Under the pieces are notes generated by a model. That model had not been told where the DNA came from, ran no database searches, and saw only the letters and a program-made list of their open reading frames with translations. The translations under genes and the position numbers were made by a program. Shown here piece after piece: positions 1 to 7,579 of a DNA stretch of 64,000 bases (position 1 is its first letter; each line of letters starts with the position of its first letter). Source of the stretch: Candidatus Protochlamydia naegleriophila (GTDB taxonomy: Bacteria > Chlamydiota > Chlamydiia > Chlamydiales > Parachlamydiaceae); contig NZ_LN879502.1 of assembly GCF_001499655.1 (NCBI RefSeq), forward strand, positions 1,550,001-1,614,000, in the 5' to 3' direction.

Positions 1-283
1 TTTTAACCTCTCCGCGTTCCCCTTCCCAAATGAGCGCTTTTTTATAGCGCGTCTCGGTTCCCATATGGCGATCGAGACAGTTATAGCAAGCATTGAGCTT
101 ACCGCCTACAAACCATTTAGCGTGAGGTGGCTGCCATTGCAGGACTTGATTCCAAGTTTGAAACCAATGAAGAGTATTGGCCTGCTTAGCCCAAAAAGCT
201 TCACGGTTAAGACTTGCCTCTTTAAATAATTCTAAAACTTGAACATTGGATTGATTTTTAGGCTGTTCCGAAGAAAAAAACAC
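1..283 (-). CDS. acsA: Acetyl-CoA synthetase, N-terminal part (runs off the window)
   Basis: The reverse strand reads FWAKQANTLHWFQTWNQVL and then AKWFVGGKLNACYNCLDRH, the diagnostic N-terminal region of AMP-forming acetyl-CoA synthetase, which activates acetate to acetyl-CoA through acetyl-AMP. Only about 94 residues are in the window; the AMP-binding core lies outside. No in-frame ATG exists upstream of the conserved part. The best start is a GTG at 283, preceded by GGAG about nine bases upstream. The family assignment is firm from the motif; the GTG start is inferred from the ribosome binding site and the in-frame stop just upstream. Confidence 0.9.
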   Translation of the reverse strand, partial: MFFSSEQPKNQSNVQVLELFKEASLNREAFWAKQANTLHWFQTWNQVLQWQPPHAKWFVGGKLNACYNCLDRHMGTETRYKKALIWEGERGEVK

Positions 284-418
284 CGATACTTACTCCATAA
301 TATTATATTAGGAACTATATTACCGAGTAAGCACTGAGATCTCAACAAGTTTTATAAGCAAAGGCATGCGATGCACACATGCATAGGCCGGTTTTTATAC
401 AAAACTGCAAGCTCTCTT

Positions 419-685
419 TTACCTGTCCTGATTCTCCACTTCCTTGCGGCCAAAGCGATTATATAAAAAGAGAAGAATCATCGCCCCGACCAATGACATA
501 AAAAACCCGGCAGATTGATCCTGCCGATAAACGCCAAGCGTATCGCCAATGAATTTTCCAACGACAGCTCCTCCAATTCCAAGAAGCGTTGTGAGAATAA
601 GGCCTAGAGGATCTCTTCCAGGCATGAGGGCTCGTGCAAAAAGTCCTACGATAAAGCCGATTACAACCGTACTAATGATTCCCAT
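419..685 (-). CDS. GlsB/YeaQ/YmgE-family small membrane protein
   Basis: An 88-residue, very hydrophobic protein with three predicted membrane spans. The pattern GIISTVVIGFIVGLFARALM, then DPLGLILTTLLGIGGAVVGKFIG and a final hydrophobic segment, is that of the transglycosylase-associated (YeaQ/YmgE/GlsB) family, inner-membrane proteins linked to envelope stress. An in-frame GTG lies 12 bases upstream, but the ATG at 685 follows a GGGAGG motif and is preferred. Length is normal for the family. The exact function of the family is not established; it stands alone here. Confidence 0.85.
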   Translation of the reverse strand: MGIISTVVIGFIVGLFARALMPGRDPLGLILTTLLGIGGAVVGKFIGDTLGVYRQDQSAGFFMSLVGAMILLFLYNRFGRKEVENQDR

Positions 686-823
686 GACCCCTCCCACTTT
701 GATTTTACCAGAGCCTGCTAAACAATCTTCATTAGGCTCTAATCTTTTCTCAAAAACGAATGATGCCCACTCATTGCGACCATTAAGACCGTAGTTAAGC
801 CGATTTGTACAATAGAGGCAAGA

Positions 824-1828
824 TCAAAAAAACACCGACTCGATAGCAAGTCCTGCTTTTTCCTCTCTGAAACAAATGACTTCTACAGAGCGAAGAGCAT
901 AACCCCAGTCGAGAACCTCTTTTTGCAATTTTTCAATCATGTACCTGCCAAGAGATAAACTAGCCTTTACTTTATCGACCGAATCCAAAGTCAGGATCTT
1001 CACTTTTCTCATCTCAGACAAAGGATCTGCAATAACTTGTGAATTGATGATACTCTCATCAATGTAAACGGCGTCGCATAGACTATCGCGCGGCCGCAAA
1101 GCTGGTGCGCTTTGACAAAGAACCAGCCATTCAGTATCTGTATGGATCTGAAGATTTTCTTCTCTCATTTGAAAGGCATAAAACGCCTCTATCAATCTGA
1201 AAAAACCAGGAGCCGTCCGACCTTGGCCTGTAATGTGTTGAAAAGACTCGACCAAGCACTGTTTTAAGACTTCCAAACCGCTCAGTTTCAATGCAGAAGG
1301 ATTCTCAAATATCATGGCCAAATTCACACAGACGCGATCCCATGCAAGATACAAGGTGAGATCATGAAGGGTATTATAAGGATTTTCTACGAGCATTCTT
1401 TCATAATGATCGAGCGGCGCAGAAAAGAGATAGCCTGCTTGCGAAAACAAAGCAAAACGCCTTTTCTTTTGAATTTGATCGAGAAGGAAGGATTGATCGA
1501 TTTGAGGTAGAGCTTTAACCTGGGTCAAACACTCGACAAAGACCTGATCGTATAAGCGAATGAGTAGCTCGTCTTTTTGCTCTTCTTGAGCAAGGACTGC
1601 AATCATGAAATTAAAGAGTTGGCTCTGCTCGAAAGAGGGAAATGACCAAAACAGAGAACCTAATTCAATCGACTCTAAAAATGCAGGCCAATCGAATAGA
1701 AGCTTTAAGGGCTGCCCAGCCGCTAAGAGCCCCCCTTCTACACAAGCCTCAACAAGCAGATTTTTCTCGCTAATAGCCCCATCGGCATTTATTTTTCGTA
1801 TCAAACTGTTAGTTATAAAAGCTTTCAT
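824..1828 (-). CDS. Hypothetical protein, 334 aa
   Basis: An intact 334-residue ORF starting at an ATG with AGGA seven to ten bases upstream. No signal peptide or membrane span is visible; the composition is that of a soluble, mostly helical cytosolic protein rich in Leu, Phe and Gln. The C-terminal third (VKILTLDSVDKVKASLSLGR onward) looks more globular alpha/beta. I do not recognise a family. It is flanked by a divergently oriented exported protein at 1990 and by the small membrane protein at 685, and need not share an operon with either. Confidence 0.6.
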   Translation of the reverse strand: MKAFITNSLIRKINADGAISEKNLLVEACVEGGLLAAGQPLKLLFDWPAFLESIELGSLFWSFPSFEQSQLFNFMIAVLAQEEQKDELLIRLYDQVFVECLTQVKALPQIDQSFLLDQIQKKRRFALFSQAGYLFSAPLDHYERMLVENPYNTLHDLTLYLAWDRVCVNLAMIFENPSALKLSGLEVLKQCLVESFQHITGQGRTAPGFFRLIEAFYAFQMREENLQIHTDTEWLVLCQSAPALRPRDSLCDAVYIDESIINSQVIADPLSEMRKVKILTLDSVDKVKASLSLGRYMIEKLQKEVLDWGYALRSVEVICFREEKAGLAIESVFF

Positions 1829-1989
1829 AAAAAATCCTATTTTTCTGCTAGCATAGCCAAGAAGATGTTAATAAACCTAGCAAAAATCCCTCTGCATCTG
1901 GAAAAACGATTGTCAGACAAATAAAAAAATTGATACATCTCTAACGAAAAAAATTAACGCTTTCAACTTCCAAGCAATAAAAAACGACG

Positions 1990-2883
1990 ATGAAGACTCC
2001 AATCCGGCACGCTTTTTTAACTCTTTACGCGCTACTTGCAATTCCCCTAAACGCTATTCAAGGGATTGAAGAGCGCGCAATTTGCAAGGGATGCGAAATC
2101 TATGAATGGTTTGAGCTAACTCAAGAGCCTGTAGAAAGTTTAAAAACAAGGCTCTTATCGCCTGCTTTCAACCCCGCATCCCCCTCTACTTCCGTCTGGA
2201 CTCAAATCACCCCCTTTCTCATCCCTTCTAACCATGCAGCTAAAATAAAGCTTGATGACATTCTATCCAACGTACAGGCATTTTATGACTTGCAATCTAT
2301 GGAAGCGGCGAGTTTTGATAAAGCGTTACCGCAGCACCACACTCAAATCATTGTCACAAGGCATCCAGAGCTAAAGGGATATGTTATCAAGGCCTATCTC
2401 GATGTTCAAGATTATCACTCAGGCAAGCCTGAGTATTACTTTTGGATCAAGCGCATTTTAGGGGCAGAACTCATCAGACAAGCGATCGCCAGCCATGGCT
2501 ATGGGCATCTTTTAAAAGTGCCTCATAAATGGATCTACCAGCTGCCAGATAACGGCTCAAACGCTTCTAACCATGCATTGAAAAAGTATTTTATTTTAGT
2601 CGAAGAGGACATGGACCTTTACGATGACGCAATAAATGTAGCCTTTTGGGGAAGCGAGTGGGTCACGAATGAATACTTGGAAGCACTTTATACAATCGTG
2701 ACCGAACTTGGATTGTTTGACTGCACCAAACCCGCGAATTGCCCCATTTCCAAAGATGGGCGCATTGCCTTTGTCGACACGCAATCTTTTCACGCCAAAC
2801 GAGTCAAATATCAAAAGCTTACCCCCTATCTTTCACCAACCATGCAGGCTTATTGGCTGGAGCTCATCGCCGGAAATAAATGA
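1990..2883 (+). CDS. Exported protein with a protein-kinase-like residue pattern
   Basis: A 297-residue protein with an N-terminal hydrophobic segment (about residues 7-24), probably a signal peptide. I do not recognise a named family, but residues occur in kinase order: VIKAY with Lys134, Glu160 in a helix-like stretch, an acidic hinge-like FILVEEDMDL (201-210), Asn250 in NCPISKDG, and IAFVDTQ with Asp263 in the place of a DFG-type metal-binding Asp. A catalytic HRD motif is not clear. It could be a divergent kinase-fold protein or a coincidence. There is no strong ribosome binding site before the ATG. Confidence 0.55.
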   Translation: MKTPIRHAFLTLYALLAIPLNAIQGIEERAICKGCEIYEWFELTQEPVESLKTRLLSPAFNPASPSTSVWTQITPFLIPSNHAAKIKLDDILSNVQAFYDLQSMEAASFDKALPQHHTQIIVTRHPELKGYVIKAYLDVQDYHSGKPEYYFWIKRILGAELIRQAIASHGYGHLLKVPHKWIYQLPDNGSNASNHALKKYFILVEEDMDLYDDAINVAFWGSEWVTNEYLEALYTIVTELGLFDCTKPANCPISKDGRIAFVDTQSFHAKRVKYQKLTPYLSPTMQAYWLELIAGNK

Positions 2884-2902
2884 ATGCCTTAAGCAGATAC
2901 TA

Positions 2903-3784
2903 TCAAAGATTGCCTCCATCCTTCCAGGCCTGCAGCTGTGCAAATTCTTGATCGCTTAATTCAAGACTGGCGGCTGCCATGTTTTCTTCCAAATGCTTCA
3001 CAGATGAGGTCCCAGGTATTGGCAGCATGACTTTAGAGCGCTTAAGCAGCCAAGCAAGTGCTACCTGCACAGGAGTGCTTTCTTTTTCTTTAGCTATTGC
3101 ATTGAGAATGCCGCCTGGCTGTGCCAAATCGCCGCTTGCAATTGGATACCAAGGAATAAAGCCTAATTGATGTTGTTCACAGTAATCTAAAACCTTCTCT
3201 GAATGGCGATTGCGCAAGTTATAGTGATTTTGGACAGAAACCACATCGACTATCTTTCTCGCCCTCTCAATCTCGGCCACTGAAACATTTGATAGGCCTA
3301 TGTGCCGGATTTTTCCCTGCTCTTGCATTGCCTTCAAGGCCCCCAAAGAGTCTTCAAGCGGCACCTCTGGGTCGATGGCATGCAACTGATAGAGATCGAT
3401 CCGATCAATCCGAAGGCGCCTTAGACTCATTTCCACACACTGAATCAAATACTCCGGTCTCCCGACTGGCACCCATGCATCCCGTCCCGGCCTTACAAGC
3501 CCTCCTTTGGTCGCAATAACAAGGTCTGAAGGATAGGGATAAAGCGCCTGAGCAATCAAATCTTCCGAAGTCGCCGGACCGTAAGAATCGGCCGTATCAA
3601 TCAAATTAATACCGAGCTTGAGAGCCCGCTTCAACACGGCCAATGCCTCTTGCGGATTTTCAGGATCCCCCCAAACTCCATAACCCGTGATCCGCATCGC
3701 ACCGAATCCTAAACGACGGACCGGTAAGTCGCCCCCCAAAAGAAACGTCTCATAATCACTCGCATGTAAAGCCTCTTCTCTCAT
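2903..3784 (-). CDS. Aldo/keto reductase
   Basis: A 293-residue NADPH-dependent oxidoreductase of the aldo/keto reductase superfamily (TIM barrel). The catalytic tetrad is visible: Asp63 and Tyr68 in [11 protein letters not shown], Lys93 in VIATKGG, His135 in LYQLHAID. The [12 protein letters not shown] stretch and the C-terminal cofactor region [21 protein letters not shown] are also typical. It resembles the YdbC-type group more than the beta-subunit-like one, but the substrate is unknown. An upstream TTG would add 13 residues; the ATG at 3784 fits family length better. It converges on the exported protein ending at 2883. Confidence 0.92.
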   Translation of the reverse strand: MREEALHASDYETFLLGGDLPVRRLGFGAMRITGYGVWGDPENPQEALAVLKRALKLGINLIDTADSYGPATSEDLIAQALYPYPSDLVIATKGGLVRPGRDAWVPVGRPEYLIQCVEMSLRRLRIDRIDLYQLHAIDPEVPLEDSLGALKAMQEQGKIRHIGLSNVSVAEIERARKIVDVVSVQNHYNLRNRHSEKVLDYCEQHQLGFIPWYPIASGDLAQPGGILNAIAKEKESTPVQVALAWLLKRSKVMLPIPGTSSVKHLEENMAAASLELSDQEFAQLQAWKDGGNL

Positions 3785-4014
3785 CTTCCCTACCTTTGTA
3801 TTGATCTGGCGCAGAACCTGCAACCTATCACCTTTCTATCTCAACGCATATTAACGTTAATCACAATATTTTTTAAAAATTTCCCTAACAATCCCTAAAA
3901 CTAATAAATGGCTTAAACTAATGCAAATCAAATATTTACTTTACTTTTTTATTAAATAATAACAGTTTTAAATAAAATTTAACAAAAATCCAAACAAAAT
4001 TAATTCATTTGTTT

Positions 4015-4020
4015 TATAAT
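4015..4020 (+). promoter_or_regulatory. Probable -10 box for the coiled-coil gene
   Basis: A perfect TATAAT lies 35 bases before the ATG at 4056 in a strongly AT-rich 270-base gap. No good -35 hexamer is seen 16-18 bases upstream, so this is only a candidate. Confidence 0.35.
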
Positions 4021-4055
4021 AGTCATTAGAAAGTAATTAACAAAAAGAGGTTGTT

Positions 4056-5540
4056 ATGACAGTTAATCCATTATCAAATGTTAATCCTAATCGATGGGCT
4101 ACGATTCTGGAAGAAGCTGTTCAATCGAGAGGAAAAACTTTTGGGGATCACTTGTATATTTGGGTGAAAAAAGGAGAGCAAGGTAAGAAGCTTTCAATCA
4201 AAGAGATTACCGATATTTCAAAGTCGCAACTTGAATTCCTCTCTGGTAGCTATAAAAAAGGAAACATTGATATTAAAAAATTTTATAACTTGAGCGGAAA
4301 AATTTCTGATTTGACAGAGCGATTAATCGATGCCCGCACCGCCAAAAGAAATGAGCCCCTAAAGGTTTTGGGAAGACAAATCGCCTATGTAGTGTCTGCC
4401 TTTGCATCGCTTTTTGGTATTTCGGCCTTTAAAGCGCTTAAAGAGAGCGATAAAGCTTTTCGAGAAGAAACTAAAGATATCAAAAAAAGTCTTGCTGAAG
4501 CTAAGGAAATGGCTGAAAATAGGGTCTTAGAAGCTAAGGAAATGGCTGAAAATAGGGTCTTAGAAGCTAAGGAAACGACTGAAAATAGGGTCTTAGAAGC
4601 TAAGGAAACGACTGAAAATAGGGTCTTAGAAGCTAAGGAAACGACTGAAAATAGGGTCTTAGAAGCTAAGGAAAAGGCTGAAAATAGGGTCTTAGAAGCT
4701 AAGGAAACGACTGAAAATAGGGTCTTAGAAGCTAAGGAAAAGGCTGAAAATAGGGTCTTAGAAGCTAAGGAAACGACTAAAAATAGGGTCTTAGAAGATA
4801 GGCGGACTAAAATCGAACAACTCACTAATGAAATCCCCGCCATTGTTGGGCAAGCAAAAGAAGTTGCCACGAAACAGGAAGTGGAACAGTTGTTAACCAA
4901 AAAAATCGTCCAAGACCTTAAAGAGGGAGTCGATTTCTCAAGAGACACTCCCTACACTCTTCAATTTAAAAAAGACATGGAAAGAGACATCCAATTCAAG
5001 CGCAAGGACCTAGCTCAAAAAATTAATGATCAAAGTCCTTTTCCCAATATACAGCCACGCGAAAACGACGATATCTCGCAAGTTTTAGCCGCGCGCGTTA
5101 ATAAAGGGGTTGAAGGAATAAAAGCCCTCATTATCCATGAGAACGATAAGAAATGGGAAAAAATCATTCAAAGTGCTTGTACGCAAAGCAGCTTAAACAT
5201 TATTTTTGATGCTCCTCTCCTTTTATTTACAATCGCATCCGCTCCCCATCAATGGGAAGAAGAGGGACGCAATTTTAAGGCTGTCCTAAGGTTTCCAGAC
5301 CAGTTGCCACCCATCCAGCTTGAAGTTATTCGAGATCCTGAAAGTCAAGCCATTCAGAAAGTAAACTTTGTCGTCGAAGGCGAAACAAATATTGTTCGCG
5401 AATCTTTGGATAATGTAAATTCTGACTTAGAAACGAGTATTGAAGCTCCAGGCATCAAAGGGAGCATTCATTATAGCATCACATTAGGTGAAAATGACGC
5501 CCCTGTCATTGAGCTCACTCATTACGACCTTACTCAGTAA
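4056..5540 (+). CDS. Coiled-coil repeat protein, 494 aa
   Basis: Start chosen at the ATG preceded by AAAGAGG. Residues 1-110 are mixed helical, with a short hydrophobic stretch around 108-123 (LGRQIAYVVSAFASLFGISA). Residues 148-246 are nine 11-residue repeats of the type EAKE-xx-ENRVL, a hendecad pattern that should form a continuous coiled coil. The C-terminal 230 residues are non-repetitive, with a beta-rich last part (residues 400-494). I do not recognise a family. There is no signal peptide. It could be a structural or secreted effector-like protein; no motif settles this. A U-tract terminator follows at 5567. Confidence 0.7.
   Translation: MTVNPLSNVNPNRWATILEEAVQSRGKTFGDHLYIWVKKGEQGKKLSIKEITDISKSQLEFLSGSYKKGNIDIKKFYNLSGKISDLTERLIDARTAKRNEPLKVLGRQIAYVVSAFASLFGISAFKALKESDKAFREETKDIKKSLAEAKEMAENRVLEAKEMAENRVLEAKETTENRVLEAKETTENRVLEAKETTENRVLEAKEKAENRVLEAKETTENRVLEAKEKAENRVLEAKETTKNRVLEDRRTKIEQLTNEIPAIVGQAKEVATKQEVEQLLTKKIVQDLKEGVDFSRDTPYTLQFKKDMERDIQFKRKDLAQKINDQSPFPNIQPRENDDISQVLAARVNKGVEGIKALIIHENDKKWEKIIQSACTQSSLNIIFDAPLLLFTIASAPHQWEEEGRNFKAVLRFPDQLPPIQLEVIRDPESQAIQKVNFVVEGETNIVRESLDNVNSDLETSIEAPGIKGSIHYSITLGENDAPVIELTHYDLTQ
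4497..4793 (+). repeat. Nine tandem 33-bp coding repeats
   Basis: Nine in-frame 33-bp units encode EAKE[MTK][AT]ENRVL. The units are nearly identical in DNA and differ mainly at the codons after EAKE, in three variants (MA, TT, KA); the last unit has Lys for Glu in ENRVL. Such low divergence points to recent expansion, and copy number may vary between strains. Confidence 0.95.
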
Positions 5541-5566
5541 ATATAACCTTACTCAGTAAAGGTCTT

Positions 5567-5602
5567 AAAGCCCAAGTTTAAATAAACTTGGGCTTTGTTT
5601 TT
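5567..5602 (+). terminator. Rho-independent terminator of the coiled-coil gene
   Basis: A perfect 14-bp stem (AAAGCCCAAGTTTA with its complement) and a tiny loop, followed by GTTTTTAG, 27 bases after the stop codon. Confidence 0.85.
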
Positions 5603-5674
5603 AGTTTAGGTAGAAAAAGTGGCAGAGAATCTACTGATTTGATAAATTGTTGATTTACAAGAGAGTTTTATTAG

Positions 5675-5743
5675 ATGCAACGAACCAAAACCGCCTATTT
5701 CTTTTTCTTTTTTATGCTACCCACGAGGCGGGAGGATTGTTAG
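5675..5743 (+). CDS. Putative aromatic leader peptide, 22 aa
   Basis: A 22-codon ORF begins MQRTKTAYFFFFFMLP, with one Tyr codon directly followed by five Phe codons. It lies in the leader of the aromatic amino acid permease gene, and a strong terminator hairpin follows 25 bases after its stop. This is the arrangement of classical Phe attenuators such as E. coli pheL and pheM leaders. GAGAG lies about nine bases upstream of the ATG. Its role would be as a sensor of charged tRNA-Phe or tRNA-Tyr, not as a protein. Expression is inferred, not shown. Confidence 0.65.
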   Translation: MQRTKTAYFFFFFMLPTRREDC

Positions 5744-5780
5744 TGCTTGTAAAAAACAAGTGTCTATAAAAAGCCCCGCT
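5691..5780 (+). promoter_or_regulatory. Attenuator: competing RNA hairpins before the aromatic permease
   Basis: Region 1 (CCGCCT, 5691-5696) can pair with region 2 (AGGCGG, 5726-5731), with the Phe codons in the loop. Region 2 extended (AGGCGGG) can instead pair with CCCGCTT in the 5' arm of the terminator (around 5775-5781), which would break the terminator. Region 2 also resembles the 3' terminator arm, as expected if both compete for the same partner. A ribosome stalled on the Phe codons (5699-5713) would mask region 1 and favour read-through. Confidence 0.6.
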
Positions 5781-5799
5781 TGAAGCGGGGCTTTTTTTT
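5768..5799 (+). terminator. Strong intrinsic terminator, probably the attenuator
   Basis: A perfect stem AAAAAGCCCCGCT with a TGA loop and its complement, running into a stretch of T. No protein gene other than the 22-codon leader ends just upstream, so it most likely terminates the leader RNA of the permease gene. Confidence 0.88.
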
Positions 5800-5834
5800 G
5801 CCCATAAATAACATACTTTTTTTAAGAGTGACTC

Positions 5835-5945
5835 ATGAAAAAATTAATCGACGCTCGATTTAGTAGCCAAAAACAAAGGCCAGCGGAAATAAATGCCCAA
5901 TGCCTGGCCATAATCCATAAACCAATTTATTTAACTTTTGTTTAG
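5835..5945 (+). CDS. Possible small ORF, 36 aa, between attenuator and permease
   Basis: An ATG-started 36-codon ORF (begins MKKLIDARFSSQ) fills part of the 208 bases between the terminator at 5799 and the permease start at 6008. It overlaps a GGCCAG/CTGGCC hairpin (about 5879-5909). The ribosome binding site is weak, and there is no family or composition signal. It may be chance. Confidence 0.2.
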   Translation: MKKLIDARFSSQKQRPAEINAQCLAIIHKPIYLTFV

Positions 5946-6007
5946 TGATGGGGACGACTATAATTATCGCACCTATCGCTTTGATTTCACCACTATAAGG
6001 AAACACG

Positions 6008-7231
6008 ATGCATGCAAAGCAAATAAAAACCGGAGCTGTCTTACTCATAGCAGGCACCTGTATCGGCAGCGGAATGATTGCATTACCTATGGTTTTGGCT
6101 AACTTGGGTCTTATTCCAAGCATTCTCCTCATGCTGTTCATCTGGTTTATCATGTACTATACCTCATTGATCAACGTCGAGCTCAATTTACAAGCTGGCC
6201 GAGGACTCACCCTTGGATCACTTGGTAGGCTTTATTCAGGAAAGATGGCCGAATTAATCGGAGTCGGAAGCTTAAAGCTGCTTTCTTATTCCCTCCTTGC
6301 CGTTTTTATCTATGGAGGAAGCTCTGTCGTTCAAGAATTAATAAAATCAAACAGTTTAATGGAGTACTCCTTCAATCGCATCGCTACCTACTATGCTCTT
6401 ATTAGTATAGGACTGCTGTTATTGCCTTTGAAAGCCATTGACTACATCAATCGGCTGCTTTTTATTGGACTGCTCGCCATCATATCTATCCTGGTTGCAG
6501 GTTTAGTCTTATCTGTTGACTGGACAGACATGCCTCTATTTGCCCCAAAATGGCGTGATCTAACAAGCTGGCTCGGTTTGCTACCGGTCGTCTTTACCTC
6601 CTTCGGCTTTCAAGTTATTTTCCATACCGTCACAAATTATTGCCATCGCGATAGTAAAATTCTCAAACAAGCTTTTTTATGGGGAAGCTTGATTCCTGCC
6701 ATTGTCTACATCGTATGGTCTTGTAGCGTTTTAAGCGTCATTCATCACAATAATCCTGCCTTCTATAGCCAAATGGCAGCAGGAGAAGTCGAAGTTGGAG
6801 AGTTAATTCAAGCGCTTAGTCAAATTGCCGAATGGCCCGCGGTCCAATTGCTGGTGTGGTGTATTTCAATCCTGGCCGTTTCAACTTCGGTCATTGGGGT
6901 TGGAATTGGCTTATGTGATAGTTTAAAAAATATGCTAGCAGTCAAGATTCCTAACGAAAATGCAAGAAATCTATTGGCTGCCATCCTCACCATTTTACCG
7001 GCCTATTTGGTTGTTCTTTACGTACCAAACGCTTTTATTTCGGTCTTAGGATTTGCCGGTATGATTTTGGCTGTGATTGCCATCTTGCTGCCCGTTTACC
7101 TCTTCCAGAAACTCAATGCCAAAAAGTTCCACTATCCAGAGCTAAAGGCAACGTGGCTGATCGCCCTTTCAACGGCTGTCGGCATCTTGGTTGTTGTGAG
7201 TGAACTGTTTAACATCATAAGTGCTCATTAA
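6008..7231 (+). CDS. tyrP: Aromatic amino acid permease (HAAAP family, TyrP-like)
   Basis: A 407-residue membrane protein with about 11 spans that should import tyrosine and/or tryptophan or phenylalanine with protons. The N-terminus TGAVLLIAGTCIGSGMIALP is the signature of the hydroxy/aromatic amino acid permease family, and the overall form matches the Chlamydia TyrP proteins. ATAAGG lies nine bases before the ATG. A host-dependent bacterium would use it to draw aromatic amino acids from the host. The upstream leader peptide with Tyr-Phe5 suggests that Phe, or Tyr plus Phe, is the sensed substrate. Which amino acid it transports cannot be read from the sequence. Confidence 0.9.
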   Translation: MHAKQIKTGAVLLIAGTCIGSGMIALPMVLANLGLIPSILLMLFIWFIMYYTSLINVELNLQAGRGLTLGSLGRLYSGKMAELIGVGSLKLLSYSLLAVFIYGGSSVVQELIKSNSLMEYSFNRIATYYALISIGLLLLPLKAIDYINRLLFIGLLAIISILVAGLVLSVDWTDMPLFAPKWRDLTSWLGLLPVVFTSFGFQVIFHTVTNYCHRDSKILKQAFLWGSLIPAIVYIVWSCSVLSVIHHNNPAFYSQMAAGEVEVGELIQALSQIAEWPAVQLLVWCISILAVSTSVIGVGIGLCDSLKNMLAVKIPNENARNLLAAILTILPAYLVVLYVPNAFISVLGFAGMILAVIAILLPVYLFQKLNAKKFHYPELKATWLIALSTAVGILVVVSELFNIISAH

Positions 7232-7263
7232 TTGATTCCCAACGGAACATTTTTTGATTAATC

Positions 7264-7290
7264 AGCTCCAGGCAAAAAATGCCTGGGGCT
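7264..7290 (+). terminator. Hairpin after the permease gene, without U-tract
   Basis: The arms AGCTCCAGGCA and TGCCTGGGGCT (one mismatch) lie 32 bases after the stop. No T-run follows, so termination is uncertain. The rest of the 348-base gap up to the Rhs gene shows no gene. Confidence 0.45.
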
Positions 7291-7579
7291 GCTGCTGTTA
7301 GCTCAAACTATTTCGAAAGCATGAGAAGCCATCTCACGTCCTCTGGAGATAAAATAGCAAAACACATACTCCCCTTTTGAAAGCCATTCTAGATCGAGCT
7401 TCATTTTTACTTGGCAAGAAGCGCACTTGCATCTGTGCTTTTCAACAAACTAAAATACCACCCTATACCTTTAAGAATTAATACTCTTTGTGAATGAAAT
7501 TGGCGAAAGTGATCATCTTTGCTTGTTATTTAAAATAATTATTACTATATCCAGCATAAAATTTACTCATGGGTAATGA

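Noticed and set aside
4497-4793. Repeats considered as a CRISPR array
   Set aside because: The units are contiguous, 33 bp each, in frame and without unique spacers.
4385-4948. A 187-aa reverse-strand ORF full of SKTLFS repeats
   Set aside because: It is the antisense of the 33-bp coding repeats; the plus-strand gene has the ribosome binding site, -10 box and terminator.
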